From: Atrina japonica
Taxonomy: Eukaryota > Mollusca > Bivalvia > Pterioida > Pinnidae
Assembly (NCBI GenBank): GCA_030159075.1
Contig: BROG01000537.1
Coordinates: 62,001 to 126,000, forward strand
Direction: 5' to 3'
DNA length: 64,000 bases
The notes under the pieces were generated by a model that was given only the letters and a program-made list of their open reading frames with translations, ran no database searches and was not told where the DNA came from. Positions 1 through 11,296 of the stretch are shown piece by piece. The position numbers and the translations under genes are program-made. Every line of letters starts with the position of its first letter. Position 1 is the first letter of the stretch.

Positions 1-344
1 TTTGTATCTTAACATAACCCAAACAGGGCAACAATGTACCAGTATTTAAATATTGTTCCGATCCGTTTTCGGTCATTTTGGTAAATCTTGATCACCTGAC
101 AATTTCATTAGAATTAACAACAGATCTTTAAGAAATTTTAAAGGTAATCAGTTACAATAGTATATAACTTTAAATATTGCTCATAATTGTTGCCAGTAAT
201 AAAAAAATTCAGTTAACAAAAACAAGGGTCTTGTTTCACTTGCCAAATGATAAGTGATAATATTAAAAAATGTAAGTAATTCACATGCAATTAAGAGTCC
301 TGCATTAATATAGATTTTTTAGAGAACAAAAGAGAATCATTGTA
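1..344. other. non-coding, nothing recognised
   Basis: AT-rich sequence without a supported exon or repeat; probably intronic, upstream of the first exon I can place. Confidence 0.6.
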
Positions 345-672
345 TAGAATACAAAACAGAGCCATTTGTGTAAAATACAAAACAGAGCCATTTGTGTAGA
401 ATACAAAACAGACCCATTTGTGTAGAATACAAAACAGAGCCATTTGTGTAAAATACAAAACAGAGCCATTTGTGTAAAATACAAAACAGACCCATTTGTG
501 TAGAATACAAAACAGAACCAGTTGTGTAGAATTCAAAACAAAACCATTGTTTTTATGTAGAATGCAAAACAGAAACATTGTGTAGAATACAAAACTGAAC
601 CACTGTGTTTGTGTAGAATACAAAACTGAACCACTGCATTTGTGTAGAATACAAAACTGAACCACTTGTGTT
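345..672. repeat. 26-bp tandem array
   Basis: The unit is close to 'acaaaacagagccatttgtg' plus 'tagaat'; spacing is exactly 26 bp between the first copies (351, 377) and the last units are degenerate. The open minus frame across it is a product of the repeat, not a gene. Confidence 0.92.
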
Positions 673-684
673 CAAAGCAGACAA

Positions 685-2258
685 TTTTTTAGCTCACCTG
701 AAACAAAGGTTCAAGTGAGCTTTTCTGATCACCTTTTGTCCATTGTCTGTCTGTCTGTCCGTCCATCAACTTTTCACATTTTCAACTTCTTCTCAAAAAC
801 TGCTGAAGGTATTTTGATGAAACTTTATAGGAAGCAAGTACTCAAGGTCGTTTACCAATTTGTCCAGATCGGCCCAGGGATGGATCTAGGGTGGGGTAAA
901 TGAGGCCCCAGAACCACTGCATGGATTGAAAAACTAATTGTATCTGAGTGATCTACATAGATCTTTAGATGTATGATTCAAGTTTATTAATTCGGTAGAA
1001 ATCGGAAAATCATTTTTGCCGCGCTTTTGATGTCTTTTTTGACATTATAATTTTCATTCATTTTTTTTTTTATGAATTTTTTAAGATTGCAAAAATTAAA
1101 GGAAAGGGGGGTTAATTTTTCACACTGTCAGCTTCTTCTTCAAAACCGCTGAAGAGATTTTGATGAAACTTTATAGGAGTTATAGTTATAGTCCTCTACC
1201 AAGTTTGTGTATATTGGCCTGATCAGCCCAGGGATGGATCCAGGGTGGGGCAAAAGAGGCCCCAGGGGGTTCCCCTGTTTAAAAAATGTTCTTTTCCAGA
1301 ACTGCTGCATGGATTGAAAAACTTATTATATCAGAGTGATCTACATAGATGTACAATTCAAGATTGTTAATTTCGTAGAAATCTGAATGCGTTTTTGGCG
1401 TCTATTTAGACTTTGTATATTAATTCATTTTTGTAAGATTTATTTATTTTATTCATTATGATGCATTCATTTTATGTGTTTTGCCTGTGTTTTGCTAGAT
1501 AAAAGCTTTCCCGAAAGAATTTTGCTTAAATTTATGTTTTTGATTTTTTGATGAATTTACTGAAGATTGCAAAACTGGGGGGGGGGGGTAATTTTTCACA
1601 ATGTCAGCTTCTTCAAAACCACTAAAGAGATTTTGATGAAACTTTGTAGGATGCAAGTACTTAAGGTCCTCTACCAAATTTATGTATTTTGGCCTGATCA
1701 GCCCAGGGATGGATCCAGGGTGGGGCAAAAGAGGCCACAGGGGGTACCCCTGTTTAAAAAATCTTCTTTTCCAGAACTGCTGCATGGATCGAAAAACTAA
1801 TTATATCTGAGTGATCTACATAGATGTACAAATCAAGTTAATTAATTTTGTAGAAATCGAAAAATAAATTTTTTATGCATTTTTGGCGTCTTTTTAGACT
1901 TTGTAATATTAATTCATTTTTGTATGATTTCTTCATTTTATTCATTATGATGCATTCATTTTATGTGTTTTGCCTGTGTATTGATAGATAAAGGCTTTCC
2001 TGAAATAATTTTGCTGAAATTTCATATTTTGAATTTTTTATGAATTTTTTAAGACTGCAATAATGAAAGGGGAGGGGTAATTTTTCACTCTGTTGGCTTC
2101 TTCTTCAAAGTCGCTGGAAGGATTTTGATGAAACTTCTTAGGAAGCAAGTACTGAAGGTCCACTATTTTGGCCTGATCGACCCAGGGATGGATCCAGGGT
2201 AGGGAGAAAGAGGCCCCAGGGGTACCCCTCTTTGAAAATGTTCTCCAGAACTGTGGCT
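685..2258. repeat. agctcacctg-family dispersed repeat with ~480-bp internal units
   Basis: It starts with a hairpin (691-721, agctcacctgaaac / gttcaagtgagct). Three to four units follow, at about 780, 1110, 1590 and 2080. Each has 'gattttgatgaaacttt', 'cagggatggatccagggt', 'ccagaactgctgcatgg' and 'gtgatctacatagat'. Related copies occur at 23.05 kb, 25.1 kb, 38.57 kb and 52.0 kb. I cannot assign it to a transposon class; tandem cores inside a mobile unit recall the bivalve 'pearl' elements, but that is an inference. Confidence 0.8.
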
Positions 2259-2338
2259 GTATGTTGATTCATTAATACTCACAGGTATGTTGATTCATTA
2301 ATACTCAAAGGTATGTTGATTCATTAATACTCACAGAT
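2259..2338. repeat. 26-bp triple repeat beside exon 1
   Basis: Three copies of 'gtatgttgattcattaatac' plus 'tcacag'; the last ends 17 bp before the exon starting at 2356. Confidence 0.9.
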
Positions 2339-2355
2339 TACTTATTCATTTTCAG

Positions 2356-2396
2356 AAAATGATCATTCCACTGGTGCTGTCCTCAGTAAAATCATA
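2356..2396 (+). CDS. RPAP1: RPAP1 exon 1 of window (41 bp)
   Basis: The acceptor is tttcag and the donor gtaagt. The exon starts with two bases of a split codon and then reads NDHSTGAVLSKII, matching the vertebrate segment xxHITAVLTKII directly before ERDT. It ends in phase 0, exactly where exon 2 begins with ERDT. It is very short and would be missed by ORF scanning. A 26-bp triple repeat ends 17 bp upstream of it. Confidence 0.85.
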
Positions 2397-2455
2397 GTAA
2401 GTTTTATAAGTATAGTTTGATTTCCAGTTTCTTTTTATATCTGGCTGTGTTAGAC

Positions 2456-3470
2456 CACTTAAGCTCACAGTTTATTATCCTTTGCAAGTTTATCTTCACA
2501 ATCCCACATTTAATGATGATTTTTGCAAGTACATATCTTCACTCAATCCCTTCACAACTCTTTAATGATGATTTTTACACTGAAATACATACAGTGGCAG
2601 TATCACTCGATCCTCTTCACAATCCCACATTTAATGATGATTTTTACACTGATCTACTTCAGGGGGGCAGTATCACTCGATCCTCTTCACAGTATCACAT
2701 TTAATGATCCTTTTTCACAGTCTACATACAATGATGTATCACTCGATTTTCACAGTCTCACATTTAATGATGATTTTTACACTGATCTTCATACAGTGGC
2801 AGTATCACTCGATCCTCTTCACAATCTCACATTTAATGATGATTTTTACACTGATCTACATACAGTGGCAGTATCACTCGATCCTCTTCACAATCTCACA
2901 TTTAATGATGATTTTTACACTGATCTACATACAGTGGCAGTATCACTCGATCCTCTTCACAATCTCACATTTAATGATGATTTTTATACATACAGTGGCT
3001 GATCTTCACATCACATTAATGATGATTTTTACACTATCACATACATTGGCAGTATCACTCTTCTTCACAGTCTCACATTTAATTATTTTTACATGATCTT
3101 TTTTTACACCGATCCTCTTCATCTACATTTACTGTGATTTTTTACACTGATCGATACCTGGCTATCACTTGATCCTCTTCACAGTCTCACATTTACTGAT
3201 GATTTTTACACTGATCTACACAGTGCAGTATCTATCCTCTTATCACATTTAATGATGATTTTTACACGATCATACAGTGGCAGTATTCACAATCCTCTCA
3301 CAATATCACATTTAATGATGATTTTTACACTGATCTTCATACATTGGCAGTATCACTCGATCCTCTTCACAGTCTCACATTTAATGATGATTTTTACACT
3401 CGATCCTCTTCACAATCTCTCATTTACTGATGATTTTTACACTGATCTACATACAGTGGCAGTATCACTC
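2456..3470. repeat. 69-bp tandem array
   Basis: The unit contains 'gatcctcttcacaatctcac', 'atttaatgatgatttttaca' and 'catacagtggcagtatcact'. Copies at 2811, 2880 and 2949 are spaced exactly 69 bp. Edges are degenerate. Because 69 is a multiple of 3, long open frames appear in it that are not genes. Confidence 0.93.
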
Positions 3471-3489
3471 TTCTCTTTTCTCGTAATGC

Positions 3490-3874
3490 TGCAATGTTTA
3501 TAGTGTATGATGCGTTACATTGATTTATATTGTTGTAATATTTTGTAATCATTTTCTGCATTTATTTTTCTGCTATTAAAGATGAATAATATCAAGTTAT
3601 GCTTGATGTGAATGCTGTTGTTGCTAATTTGAACTTTTATTAGCATGCATATGAACAGTGTTGGTTAATTATTGTATGAATATGATTCTAGCCTGAATTG
3701 TAATTGAACACAGATCGTCAGTCAAATGATAAAATATAAACCATGTTTGATAGTTTGCCTGTCACATGACATAAAGCTATATTTAGACAGTAAAGACCAC
3801 AGTTCTTCTTGTTATGATAGATATATTGTCAACAGAAGTATTTTGATGCATCATTTTGATTACCTCTGTTTTAG
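3490..3874. other. intron sequence, nothing recognised
   Basis: AT-rich intron stretch between the 69-bp array and exon 2. Confidence 0.6.
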
Positions 3875-3964
3875 GAGAGAGATACCAGGAATACCGTGAT
3901 AGGTGCTCCTTTAAGATGTACAAAAGGATTTCCATCTGTATTTCACAGAGGTCATATTGCAGAG
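3875..3964 (+). CDS. RPAP1: RPAP1 exon 2 (90 bp, 30 codons)
   Basis: The acceptor is ctgttttag and the donor gttagt; both ends are phase 0. It starts ERDT and ends GHIAE, and carries G-F-P-S-V-F matching the vertebrate VAFPAVFLRS region. Together with exon 1 it gives the conserved string AVLSKIIERDT. This is the N-terminal part of RPAP1 ahead of the RPAP1_N helix. Confidence 0.9.
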
Positions 3965-4144
3965 GTTAGTGATGAATATTCATTGAAAATGACCTGTGTC
4001 ATCTCAAAGAAATTTATTGTTCCGACATATTAGTTAATAGTCCAATGGAAATGTTAAATGAACATTTTTAGATATGAAAAAAATGAATTCCTGAATTTTT
4101 CATCCTGAATTTTTCTCATGAAAAATTCATGTTTGACATTCTAG

Positions 4145-4319
4145 CACACAAGTGAGATTCCACAGAAGAAAAAAAGCTTGTTTGCACAACATTTTGCCAA
4201 GATGTCAGCTAAAGACTTTGGTGTAATGGTGGACCAAGAGAAAGCAAAGGAAACTACAGGAACAGTAAAAAGTGAACTACATGTACATGCATCCAGTTCT
4301 TCTTCTTTCGCTCAGTCAG
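4145..4319 (+). CDS. RPAP1: RPAP1 exon 3 (175 bp)
   Basis: The acceptor is tctag and the exon starts in phase 0 with HTSE. Basic residues KKKSLFAQHFAKMSAKDFG match the vertebrate KRSIFAQEIAARR segment. The tail is serine-rich and low in complexity. The donor gtagct is weak, but it is the only nearby GT leaving one base, as exon 4 requires (g + ac = Asp). Reading through the donor gives a short extension that stops at 4372-4374. The exact 3' edge is the least certain point. Confidence 0.85.
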
Positions 4320-4387
4320 GTAGCTATGGTTACGCCTCTGTGTGTCTAAAGAGCCTACAGTTTGTTCAAAGATAATACTTTAAAATG

Positions 4388-5282
4388 ATACTATTCACCA
4401 CATCAACCTATCTAAGTCAAATATCTGAGTTATTTATCTGCATTTTACCATTATTTCATCATATTTTCACTTTCATCATTGTATTTATAATAAAAATTCT
4501 ATCTATAATCACACTGACAACTATTAAATGTAACTTTGTGTGTGCATACTCCACTGTGTACCTCACATAATGACAAATGATCTTACCTGTTATGATTGGG
4601 ATTCAGAGACAGAAAATGGAATCAAAGTGTGATATACTCTTGAATCATTCTCTTATCTTGGCACCCCACTGTGAAGTTAATCTCCATTCAGAACATAGCA
4701 AGCTGCGTTCATTGAAATGTGACCTTCAACTGATAAGAATCACCTATCAGTCTTTGAAGTTGGGAAAGTTTTGGAATAAATGTTACATATACAAACAAAC
4801 AGATGTTTGGGGTCAGACACTCATCTTTGATGATTTAACAGTTATGAAAGGTCCAGCTATTCAATTAAGGAAAGGACTGTGGGGCACTTTAAGTGTTACT
4901 GTTATAATGACAGAATGAATTTAATGATGATTTGTTAGGTAGGATATTAGCTATGTATGTGTACATAAGTAAGCATAAATGATATAAAATATGATAAAAT
5001 GGAACACGTGTCTAAATGATTTAAAAGCATTATAAATCACATTCTTATCTAATATTGCACCGTCAAATCTTACTCTGCTTATTGGGTACTTTCATTTTAG
5101 TGCCAGTTATCATACATAAATTATGTATTACTGTGATGATCCATATTTACATCTCTGCCAACATCAGTTTATCTTCCACTTTGACCTATCCAATACTTAT
5201 ATCTGAATTTTTGTCAAAAATAGACCATTCAACCTATCCTCAACATTGACCTATAGGTAGTCAAATATAGTTTCAATGTAGA
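4388..5282. mobile_element. degenerate copy of the ~1-kb TA-flanked TIR element
   Basis: It shares, in the same order, the landmarks of the copy at 10294-11294: 'cttatcttggcaccccactg', 'cttcaactgataagaat', 'tctttgaagttgggaaagtt' and 'attgacctataggtagtcaa' near the right end. The terminal repeats are eroded and edges are approximate. No transposase is encoded. Confidence 0.75.
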
Positions 5283-5508
5283 ATTTGTTCACATAATACC
5301 TGTGCCAAAATATCTTCTCCGTATCTATTCTATACCAAATTTCCTGAGTAATCTGCCATATATTGTTGAAGTTATGATAAAAGTTCCACAATTGTTTACA
5401 TTGTACTTTGAACAGCTCTCTGGAAAGGGACATTACTCTAGATAAATTTCCACCATCTACCGGTATATAGAATCATCATTCAGCTTTTAATTTATATTGC
5501 ATACATAG

Positions 5509-5679
5509 ACAGGGCACCAGTTTTTCAAGAGAAGTCAATCCTTGTTGAGGGAACTGGTCTTAGTGCTACATTTGGTAAAGATGAGGCTTGTAAAATTCAT
5601 CAGGAAAATCTGCAGACATTGACCTGTATGTCAGAAGAAGAAATTTTGGCAGAGAAGCAAAAACTTCTACAAATGCTTG
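5509..5679 (+). CDS. RPAP1: RPAP1 exon 4, first part of RPAP1_N domain
   Basis: The split Asp codon is completed by 'ac' after the acceptor acatag, whose pyrimidine tract is poor. The exon encodes a linker and then KIHQENLQTL followed by MSEEEILAEKQKLLQML, the conserved RPAP1_N helix (vertebrate MAPEEILQEQQRLLAQL). It ends after one base; the donor is gtatgt. The domain is finished by exon 5 (DPSVVSFLKS). In this family the helix lies in the N-terminal Pol II-associated region. Confidence 0.92.
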
Positions 5680-6410
5680 GTATGTTCACTTGTCTTCAAA
5701 TAAAAATTGATGTTATAAATCCAAAATTGTGTAACCCCAAATACAATATATTTTAATCATTTTAGTATGTGTTTGATTTCAAAAGAACAAAGAGAGATTT
5801 TGAATTCTTTTTTAAAATTTGATAGTTAAAGACATCTTTCAATGATGACAGTAAGAAAGATGTAATTTGTTATTATGCTCAGTATGGAGTTCAAATATTT
5901 TACTCTTATATTTCTTTGATAATTTACTACAATACTCTTAGGCCAATGTTTATTTAATGAGTTGTTTTACAAAGTAAGGCATCTGATTTGAATAATTAAA
6001 ATAAATAATATAGAAGATATTTCTGTCTCTTAAATATGAAAAAATGCAAACAGCAACCCAATCTGTGTATAGAATTTCTCTGCTTACTTATAGACAGAAT
6101 AATCTCCCATTGATGATAATGCATATATGTGAATACACAATTGTAAAAAAAAGTTATAAAATTATCTAGAAATATTAACCTAAACCTATTAATATAATTT
6201 ATAGTAATATATAGGCAATTACATTTTTCTGGACACTCTTGTCATTTTTAGTATGGTCTGACTGGAGAACTGACTAGCATACGTTAGAGAACTGTTTATA
6301 GAATTTGAATTAAGTCAACAAATTTGACAAAGAAAAACCAGTAAAGGCTATGATACCATCCAATGCATGTTGCATACAAACATTGTTATCCTTTAACCTC
6401 TCCCACTAAC
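5680..6410. other. intron sequence, nothing recognised
   Basis: AT-rich intron sequence after exon 4 with no repeat I can define. Confidence 0.55.
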
Positions 6411-6900
6411 AGGTGGCCATCTTAGATTTTTACCAAAAGAAGTTTGTTACCGCTTCTTCCCAGAAAGGACTGAAGGGATCTCTTTGAAATTTGACATGAA
6501 TGTTCCCCTTGAAGTCTAATTGTGGATATTCCGATCTCAGAGAGATTAGAATCCAATATGGCTGACAGGTGGCCATCTTGGATTTTGATCAAAAGAAGTT
6601 AGTTACCGCTACTTCTCAGAAAGTACAGAAGGGATCTCCTTGAAATTTGACATGGAGGTTCCCCTTGAGGTGTAGTTGTGTATATAATATTTTCAGAGAT
6701 TGGAATCCAATATGGCCGACAGGGGGCCATCTTGGATTTTGACAATGGAAGTATCATGACCCTATTTCTTAGCAAGTACGGAAAGGATCTTTTTTAAATT
6801 TGAGATGAAGTTTCCCTTTGATGTCTAGAATGTTTAGATGTGCATATTATATTTTCAGAGAGATCAACAACCAAGATGGACACCTGTTGTCAAAATGTTA
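6411..6900. repeat. three ~155-bp units starting 'aggtggccatcttgga'
   Basis: Units start at 6412, 6567 and 6721, each with 'gaagggatctc', 'tttgaaatttgacat', 'gttccccttga' and 'agagattagaatccaatatg'. A short piece at 6872-6890 (accaagatggacacctgt) is an inverted copy of the unit start. Confidence 0.82.
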
Positions 6901-7235
6901 AATTCGATTCTCTCTGAAAATGTAATACGTTCAATTCAAGTCCAATTTTGCTATAATCTTATGAAAAAGTATTTCACAGAAATATGGATTTAAGTTCAAA
7001 TCCAATGTTAAGACACAAAATAAGAGAAAAAAACAGTCTGTCAAAAATCAGACATAGAACATTCCATGGTGGGCACCAAGATCGCTCTGTGATCTCTTGT
7101 TTCAGGTCCAGTAGCTGTCAGCTATTAATTATTTGTGATTTGTTAAATAACTTGTTAATATTTTCTGATTGTTCCAGAATTGGGAAGAATCTTTTTGCAG
7201 TATGTAATATATTGTGGTTCCTTGGGTTGTGGGTG

Positions 7236-7238
<3 letters not shown>

Positions 7239-7316
<78 letters not shown>
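7239..7316. repeat. (TA)n microsatellite
   Basis: An uninterrupted run of about 78 bp; likely polymorphic in length. Confidence 0.97.
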
Positions 7317-7320
<4 letters not shown>

Positions 7321-7725
7321 TCCTTATTCAGGAAATAATACATAGATCAAATTACCTTTTTAACTGCTCCACTGGATGTATGCATTCAGTCTAACTGATT
7401 TCAGCAGAGTTAGGGCTTATATACCTATAGTATTTGTCACATGACTCACATGGTAACACCAAGTCCGTCAAATAAGCATTCATCACTACACTGAATTAAT
7501 GATATCACAGAGCCTGACATTTATTGTTCATTAGAGAGGCATAACATCAATATTAAATGAAGGTAAAGAAAAAGTATGAAAGGGCTTTTTAAATGAAAAT
7601 GAGAAAAAGTTGTTTGATAAGTGTAACAATGATAAAATACAAGCCAATTAAAAATATAAATATTGGAACGGAAATTTTCAGCTTGTATTGCTTGAAATTT
7701 TATCTATGCTTTTCTTATCTTGCAG

Positions 7726-7860
7726 ATCCTAGTGTGGTGTCATTTCTGAAATCAAAGAAATTGATGGTAAATGAGGATATAATATCCATGGAAACTGAGA
7801 CACAAATAGATGTGTTTAAAGGAAAAAAATCCACAGCAAGTAGACAAGAAAATATAATAG
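7726..7860 (+). CDS. RPAP1: RPAP1 exon 5, end of RPAP1_N domain
   Basis: The acceptor is ttgcag and the donor gtaaaa. The exon completes the split Asp and reads DPSVVSFLKSKK, the family signature DPSLVAFLRS, followed by an acidic/serine linker (MVNEDIISMETETQ) and a basic lysine stretch with no clear homologue. It leaves one base for the next exon. The linker length is in the usual range for invertebrate RPAP1. Confidence 0.92.
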
Positions 7861-7987
7861 GTAAAATGTAATGATAGATCTTGTGTGTAAAGAGTCCCAT
7901 AGATATCTGAGGTCAGAAACATTGATTTTTGGAGTCTGAAATCTTGTTTAGGGCAAAAGAGTGTAGTGGTGCATAGGGTATCAATCA

Positions 7988-8040
7988 GCCCATATAGCTC
8001 AGTTGTTAAGAGCATAAATAGCGATCATGCTTGTGCATAG
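7988..8040 (+). repeat. tRNA-like fragment (A-box half, possible SINE head)
   Basis: 'atagctcagttgttaagagc' at about 7993-8013 resembles the D-arm and A box of a tRNA. No B box (ggttcgaatcc) follows, and the sequence runs into the hairpin of the next dispersed repeat at 8061. It is therefore a truncated tRNA-derived SINE or tRNA pseudogene, not a working tRNA. Confidence 0.5.
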
Positions 8041-8054
8041 CAAAGGTGTAAACG

Positions 8055-8560
8055 TTTTTTAGGTCACCTGAGCCAAAGGCTCAAGGTGACCTATTGTGAT
8101 CGTCTTTTTACTGTCGTCCAACGTGCATCATCTGCTTTAACTTTTGCACTTTTCTTACTTCTTCTCTAGAACCAGTGGACTAATTTTAACCAAATTTGGC
8201 ATGTGGAATCCCCATGTGAAGTTGCATAAAGTTTTTGAATGAAAAGGGGCTAGGACCCATAAGGGCCTCAAAAAGGGCCTAAAAAGGACCAAAATTTGGT
8301 ACATCTTTAAAAGATCTTCTCATGAACCAATGATCAGATGACTTTCAAATTTTGTAAGCATAATTGTGAAAGAGTCGTTAGGGGTGATTCAATAACATAG
8401 GAATATAGAGATGGCTTAATAATTCAAAACTGATGACATTTTGTATACAAAGATATATGAGGAAGTTGTTAGATTATCTAAGGATCATCTTGAAAAAATT
8501 TCAAGATCATAGGGTCAAAGGTCAAGGTCACAGGCACCTGAATACATTATAGACTTATAA
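8055..8560. repeat. aggtcacctgagcc-family dispersed repeat
   Basis: It begins with a hairpin at 8061-8092 (aggtcacctgagcc / ggctcaaggtgacct). Then come 'agaaccagtggactaatttt', 'ccatgtgaagttgcataaag' and 'ggtcaaaggtcaaggtcaca'. It parallels 28851-29400 and 36480-36990. Confidence 0.82.
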
Positions 8561-8639
8561 TTCTATACAAATAAATCCATACACAAAACACATCATATAC
8601 TTATAATTCTAAACCAGTCAACCCATACAGAAAACAGAC

Positions 8640-9372
8640 AAACAAGTGTGAGTCTGACAAATTACTTTTGGACATAACTTGTCCAATGGGACAAGTGAAA
8701 AATACCCAAAATAGGCACACAAGTCCACATTCTACACCTTTAGCTTTGTATTTACCATTAGATACCCTAAATAGCCACATCAGTCATCACATACCCTAAA
8801 TACACACAAGTCCACATATACATCCCACACCTGTGACTTTATATTTACCATCACATACCCTAAATAGACACACAAGTCTACATACACATCCTACACCTGT
8901 GACTTTATATTTACCATCATATACCCAAAATAGACACACAAGTCATCACATACCCTAAATAGACACACAAGTCATCACATACCCTAAATAGACACACAAG
9001 TCATCACATATCCTAAATAGACACACAAGTCCACATATACATCCCACACCTGTGACTTTATATTTACCATCACATACCCTAAATAGACACACAAGTCATC
9101 ACATACCCAAAATAGACACACAAGGCCACATACCCAAAATAGACACACAAGTCATCACATACCCTAAATAGACACACAAGTCATCACATACCCTAAATAG
9201 ACACACAAGTCATCACATACCCTAAATAGACACACAAGTCATCACATACCCTAAATAGACACACAAGTCATCACATACCCTAAATAGACACACAAGTCAT
9301 CACATACCCTAAATAGACACTCAAGTCATCACATATCCTAAATAGACACACAAGTCATCACAAACCTGAAAT
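8640..9372. repeat. 29-bp tandem array
   Basis: The unit is 'ccctaaatagacacacaagt' plus 'catcacata'; copies at 9191 and 9220 are 29 bp apart. The 5' third has longer composite units with 'cacctgtgactttatattta'. It has no coding meaning. Confidence 0.93.
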
Positions 9373-9633
9373 AGACTACACAACTGGATTGAACACAAAT
9401 TTCTTAAACTTAAAGGTGTTGTTTCATATATCTTAGTGGTAGTACCTGTCTTTTGAAACGATTATGCCATATTTTTATGAAGGAATTTAGAGCAGATAGA
9501 GGTTTAGCACCCAGGAATGATACCAGTTTATTGTTGATCTTAAACAGAGTATTGCATCATACAGTGCAATTGTAACAATAAGTTTCATCTCAAGATATTT
9601 GTATTAATATCTGTTCTAATGTTCTAAACCTAG

Positions 9634-9749
9634 ACGAAAAAGACTTACCCGTTCATCGACAGAAGGATTGGCTTCACATGGATAAAATAGAATATGATAA
9701 ATTGTCATGGATGAAAGATTTACCTCCCCCTAAGACTGAGGATACTCAG
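9634..9749 (+). CDS. RPAP1: RPAP1 exon 6 (WLHMD motif)
   Basis: The acceptor is acctag and the donor gtttgt. After the split Asp it reads LPVHRQKDWLHMDKIEYDKL and then SWMKDLPPP, matching vertebrate [28 protein letters not shown] almost position by position. It ends in phase 0. This conserved tryptophan-rich strip precedes the RPAP1_C core. Confidence 0.95.
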
Positions 9750-9931
9750 GTTTGTACAAGTTTTAACCCTGGCAGTGTTCACTTTAGAAAATTTGTGTAG
9801 TTAAGCAAACAAATATCAGGCATGTGATAACAAACTTCACATACAGAAAATTTATTCAAAATTTTAAAAATATACTGTACATGAAAAAATAGTAAACAAA
9901 ATAAATTTAATTGAATATCAATTTTAGCCCA

Positions 9932-10120
9932 TTATGATATAATTTCCATATCAACTATAACATATCTATGAATATGTATGTCTTTTAGAGCAGTATATTC
10001 TTCACTCTCAAACTTAATTTCATACCCCATTAATGTAAGCATATGGGGTAATGCTGTCATGGTGTCAGTCAAAATTGCCATTATGGTTCCACCTTTTAAA
10101 AAACAAATATAAACTATCAT
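9932..10120 (-). CDS. unassigned short ORF, possible gene fragment
   Basis: A 62-codon frame inside the intron between exons 6 and 7, antisense to RPAP1. Unlike the other small frames here its composition looks protein-like (GGTIMAILTDTMTALPHMLT, then YEIKFESEEYTALKDIHIHR). It lies in unique sequence. I do not recognise the family. It could be a fragment of a retrocopy or TE protein, or chance. Confidence 0.25.
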   Translation of the reverse strand: MIVYICFLKGGTIMAILTDTMTALPHMLTLMGYEIKFESEEYTALKDIHIHRYVIVDMEIIS

Positions 10121-10293
10121 TTAAATAGGAAGTAATGTGTGACATTTAGCACTGGAATTTTTATCTATTGTACACTAGGGACATCAATCATTGTAGTAGA
10201 CCAGTATCAGATATTAAAAAAAATACTTGACTGAGATTTACACTGTAACAACTACACATTCTCTAAGGTGTTTTAGAACTGTGTTATCAGCTA

Positions 10294-11294
10294 CCGTTTT
10301 TTTACTGCCTATAGGTCGATATTTTTTTTCTCCAAAGTTGTAACCTCGACCTATCCACCGCATCTACTTATCTTAGTGAAATATATAACTTGTATCTGCA
10401 ATTTCTCATTTTAGCATCGTAATTCAACATTTCAACATTTTTCACTGGATAATCTATGGACCTACTCCAAACACCCATTTGTATTTACACTTTTAAATGT
10501 GACCTTGTGTGTGCGTAATACACTGTGTTCATAATCAAATGACAAAATAATGATCTTTCAAGTTACAATATCATTGGGATTCAAGACTGTGTCAGAAACT
10601 GTGTAATAAAAATACATTGTTTACATTATATTTATACTGTACAGTTTATACTTTTGAATGATTCCCTTATCTCGGCACCCCGCTGTGAAGTTGAAGTCTT
10701 CATTCAGACTTTCAGGACACTACAAGCTGTGTTCACTGGAGCATGACTTTCAACTGATAAGGATTGTGTGGCAGTCTTTGAAGTTGGGAAAGTTTTGGAA
10801 AAAGTGTTCCTTAAATTAATTGACACTCAACTTTGAGTATTTTATTGTTCGACAATTGCAGTTACATAATAATTTAGGCCAATGTAAGAATAAGACAAGG
10901 ATTGAGGTCACTTGTGTTAACCATATACTATAAAGGATTAAATGATGATTTAACAGGTAACATAATAGCGATGTATATATAATCAGTACACACGAGTAAT
11001 ATAAGTGATATTAAGTATGATAAAATGCAACTAGTAAGCTTTTCAATCACTCCTATTTAATAATGTACAGTAAAACAGGCCTATTACTCTGATCATTTTG
11101 GTAGGCTACCATCATTTTAGCACCAGTTATTAAACACAAACGATGTATTTTTGTGTTCTCCCATTCATGTTTTCATCTCTGCTGACATCGACCTATATTC
11201 CACTTTGACCTATCTCATACTTTAACCTGGATTTATACTAAAAATCGGCCATTGGACCTTTCCCCCACATCGACCTATAGGCCATAAAATATGG
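10294..11294 (-). mobile_element. ~1.0-kb TIR element, TA target site, copy 2
   Basis: Ends are 'ccgtttttttactgcctata' on the left and 'tataggccataaaatatgg' on the right, flanked by TA at 10292-10293 and 11295-11296. The interior matches the reverse complement of 62739-63746 along its length ('tctcggcaccccgctgtgaa', 'cttcaactgat', 'gaagttgggaaagttttgga'). The 62739 copy is taken as plus. It encodes no long protein, so it is non-autonomous. TA duplication suggests a Tc1/mariner-type mobiliser (inference). Confidence 0.88.
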
Positions 11295-11296
11295 TA

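Noticed and set aside
1..2355. Start exon of RPAP1 in the first 2.3 kb
   Set aside because: I found no ATG exon resembling the conserved RPAP1 N terminus; the interval is dispersed and tandem repeat.
4577..4918. 113-codon open frame
   Set aside because: It lies inside the degenerate 1-kb TIR element; the frame is broken in the other two copies.
6984..7319. 111-codon open frame ending in (IY)n
   Set aside because: The last third is the TA microsatellite and the rest has no homology or splice context.
8640..9372. Telomere-like repeat because units contain ccctaaa
   Set aside because: The motif occurs once per 29-bp unit and is not a run of short telomere repeats.
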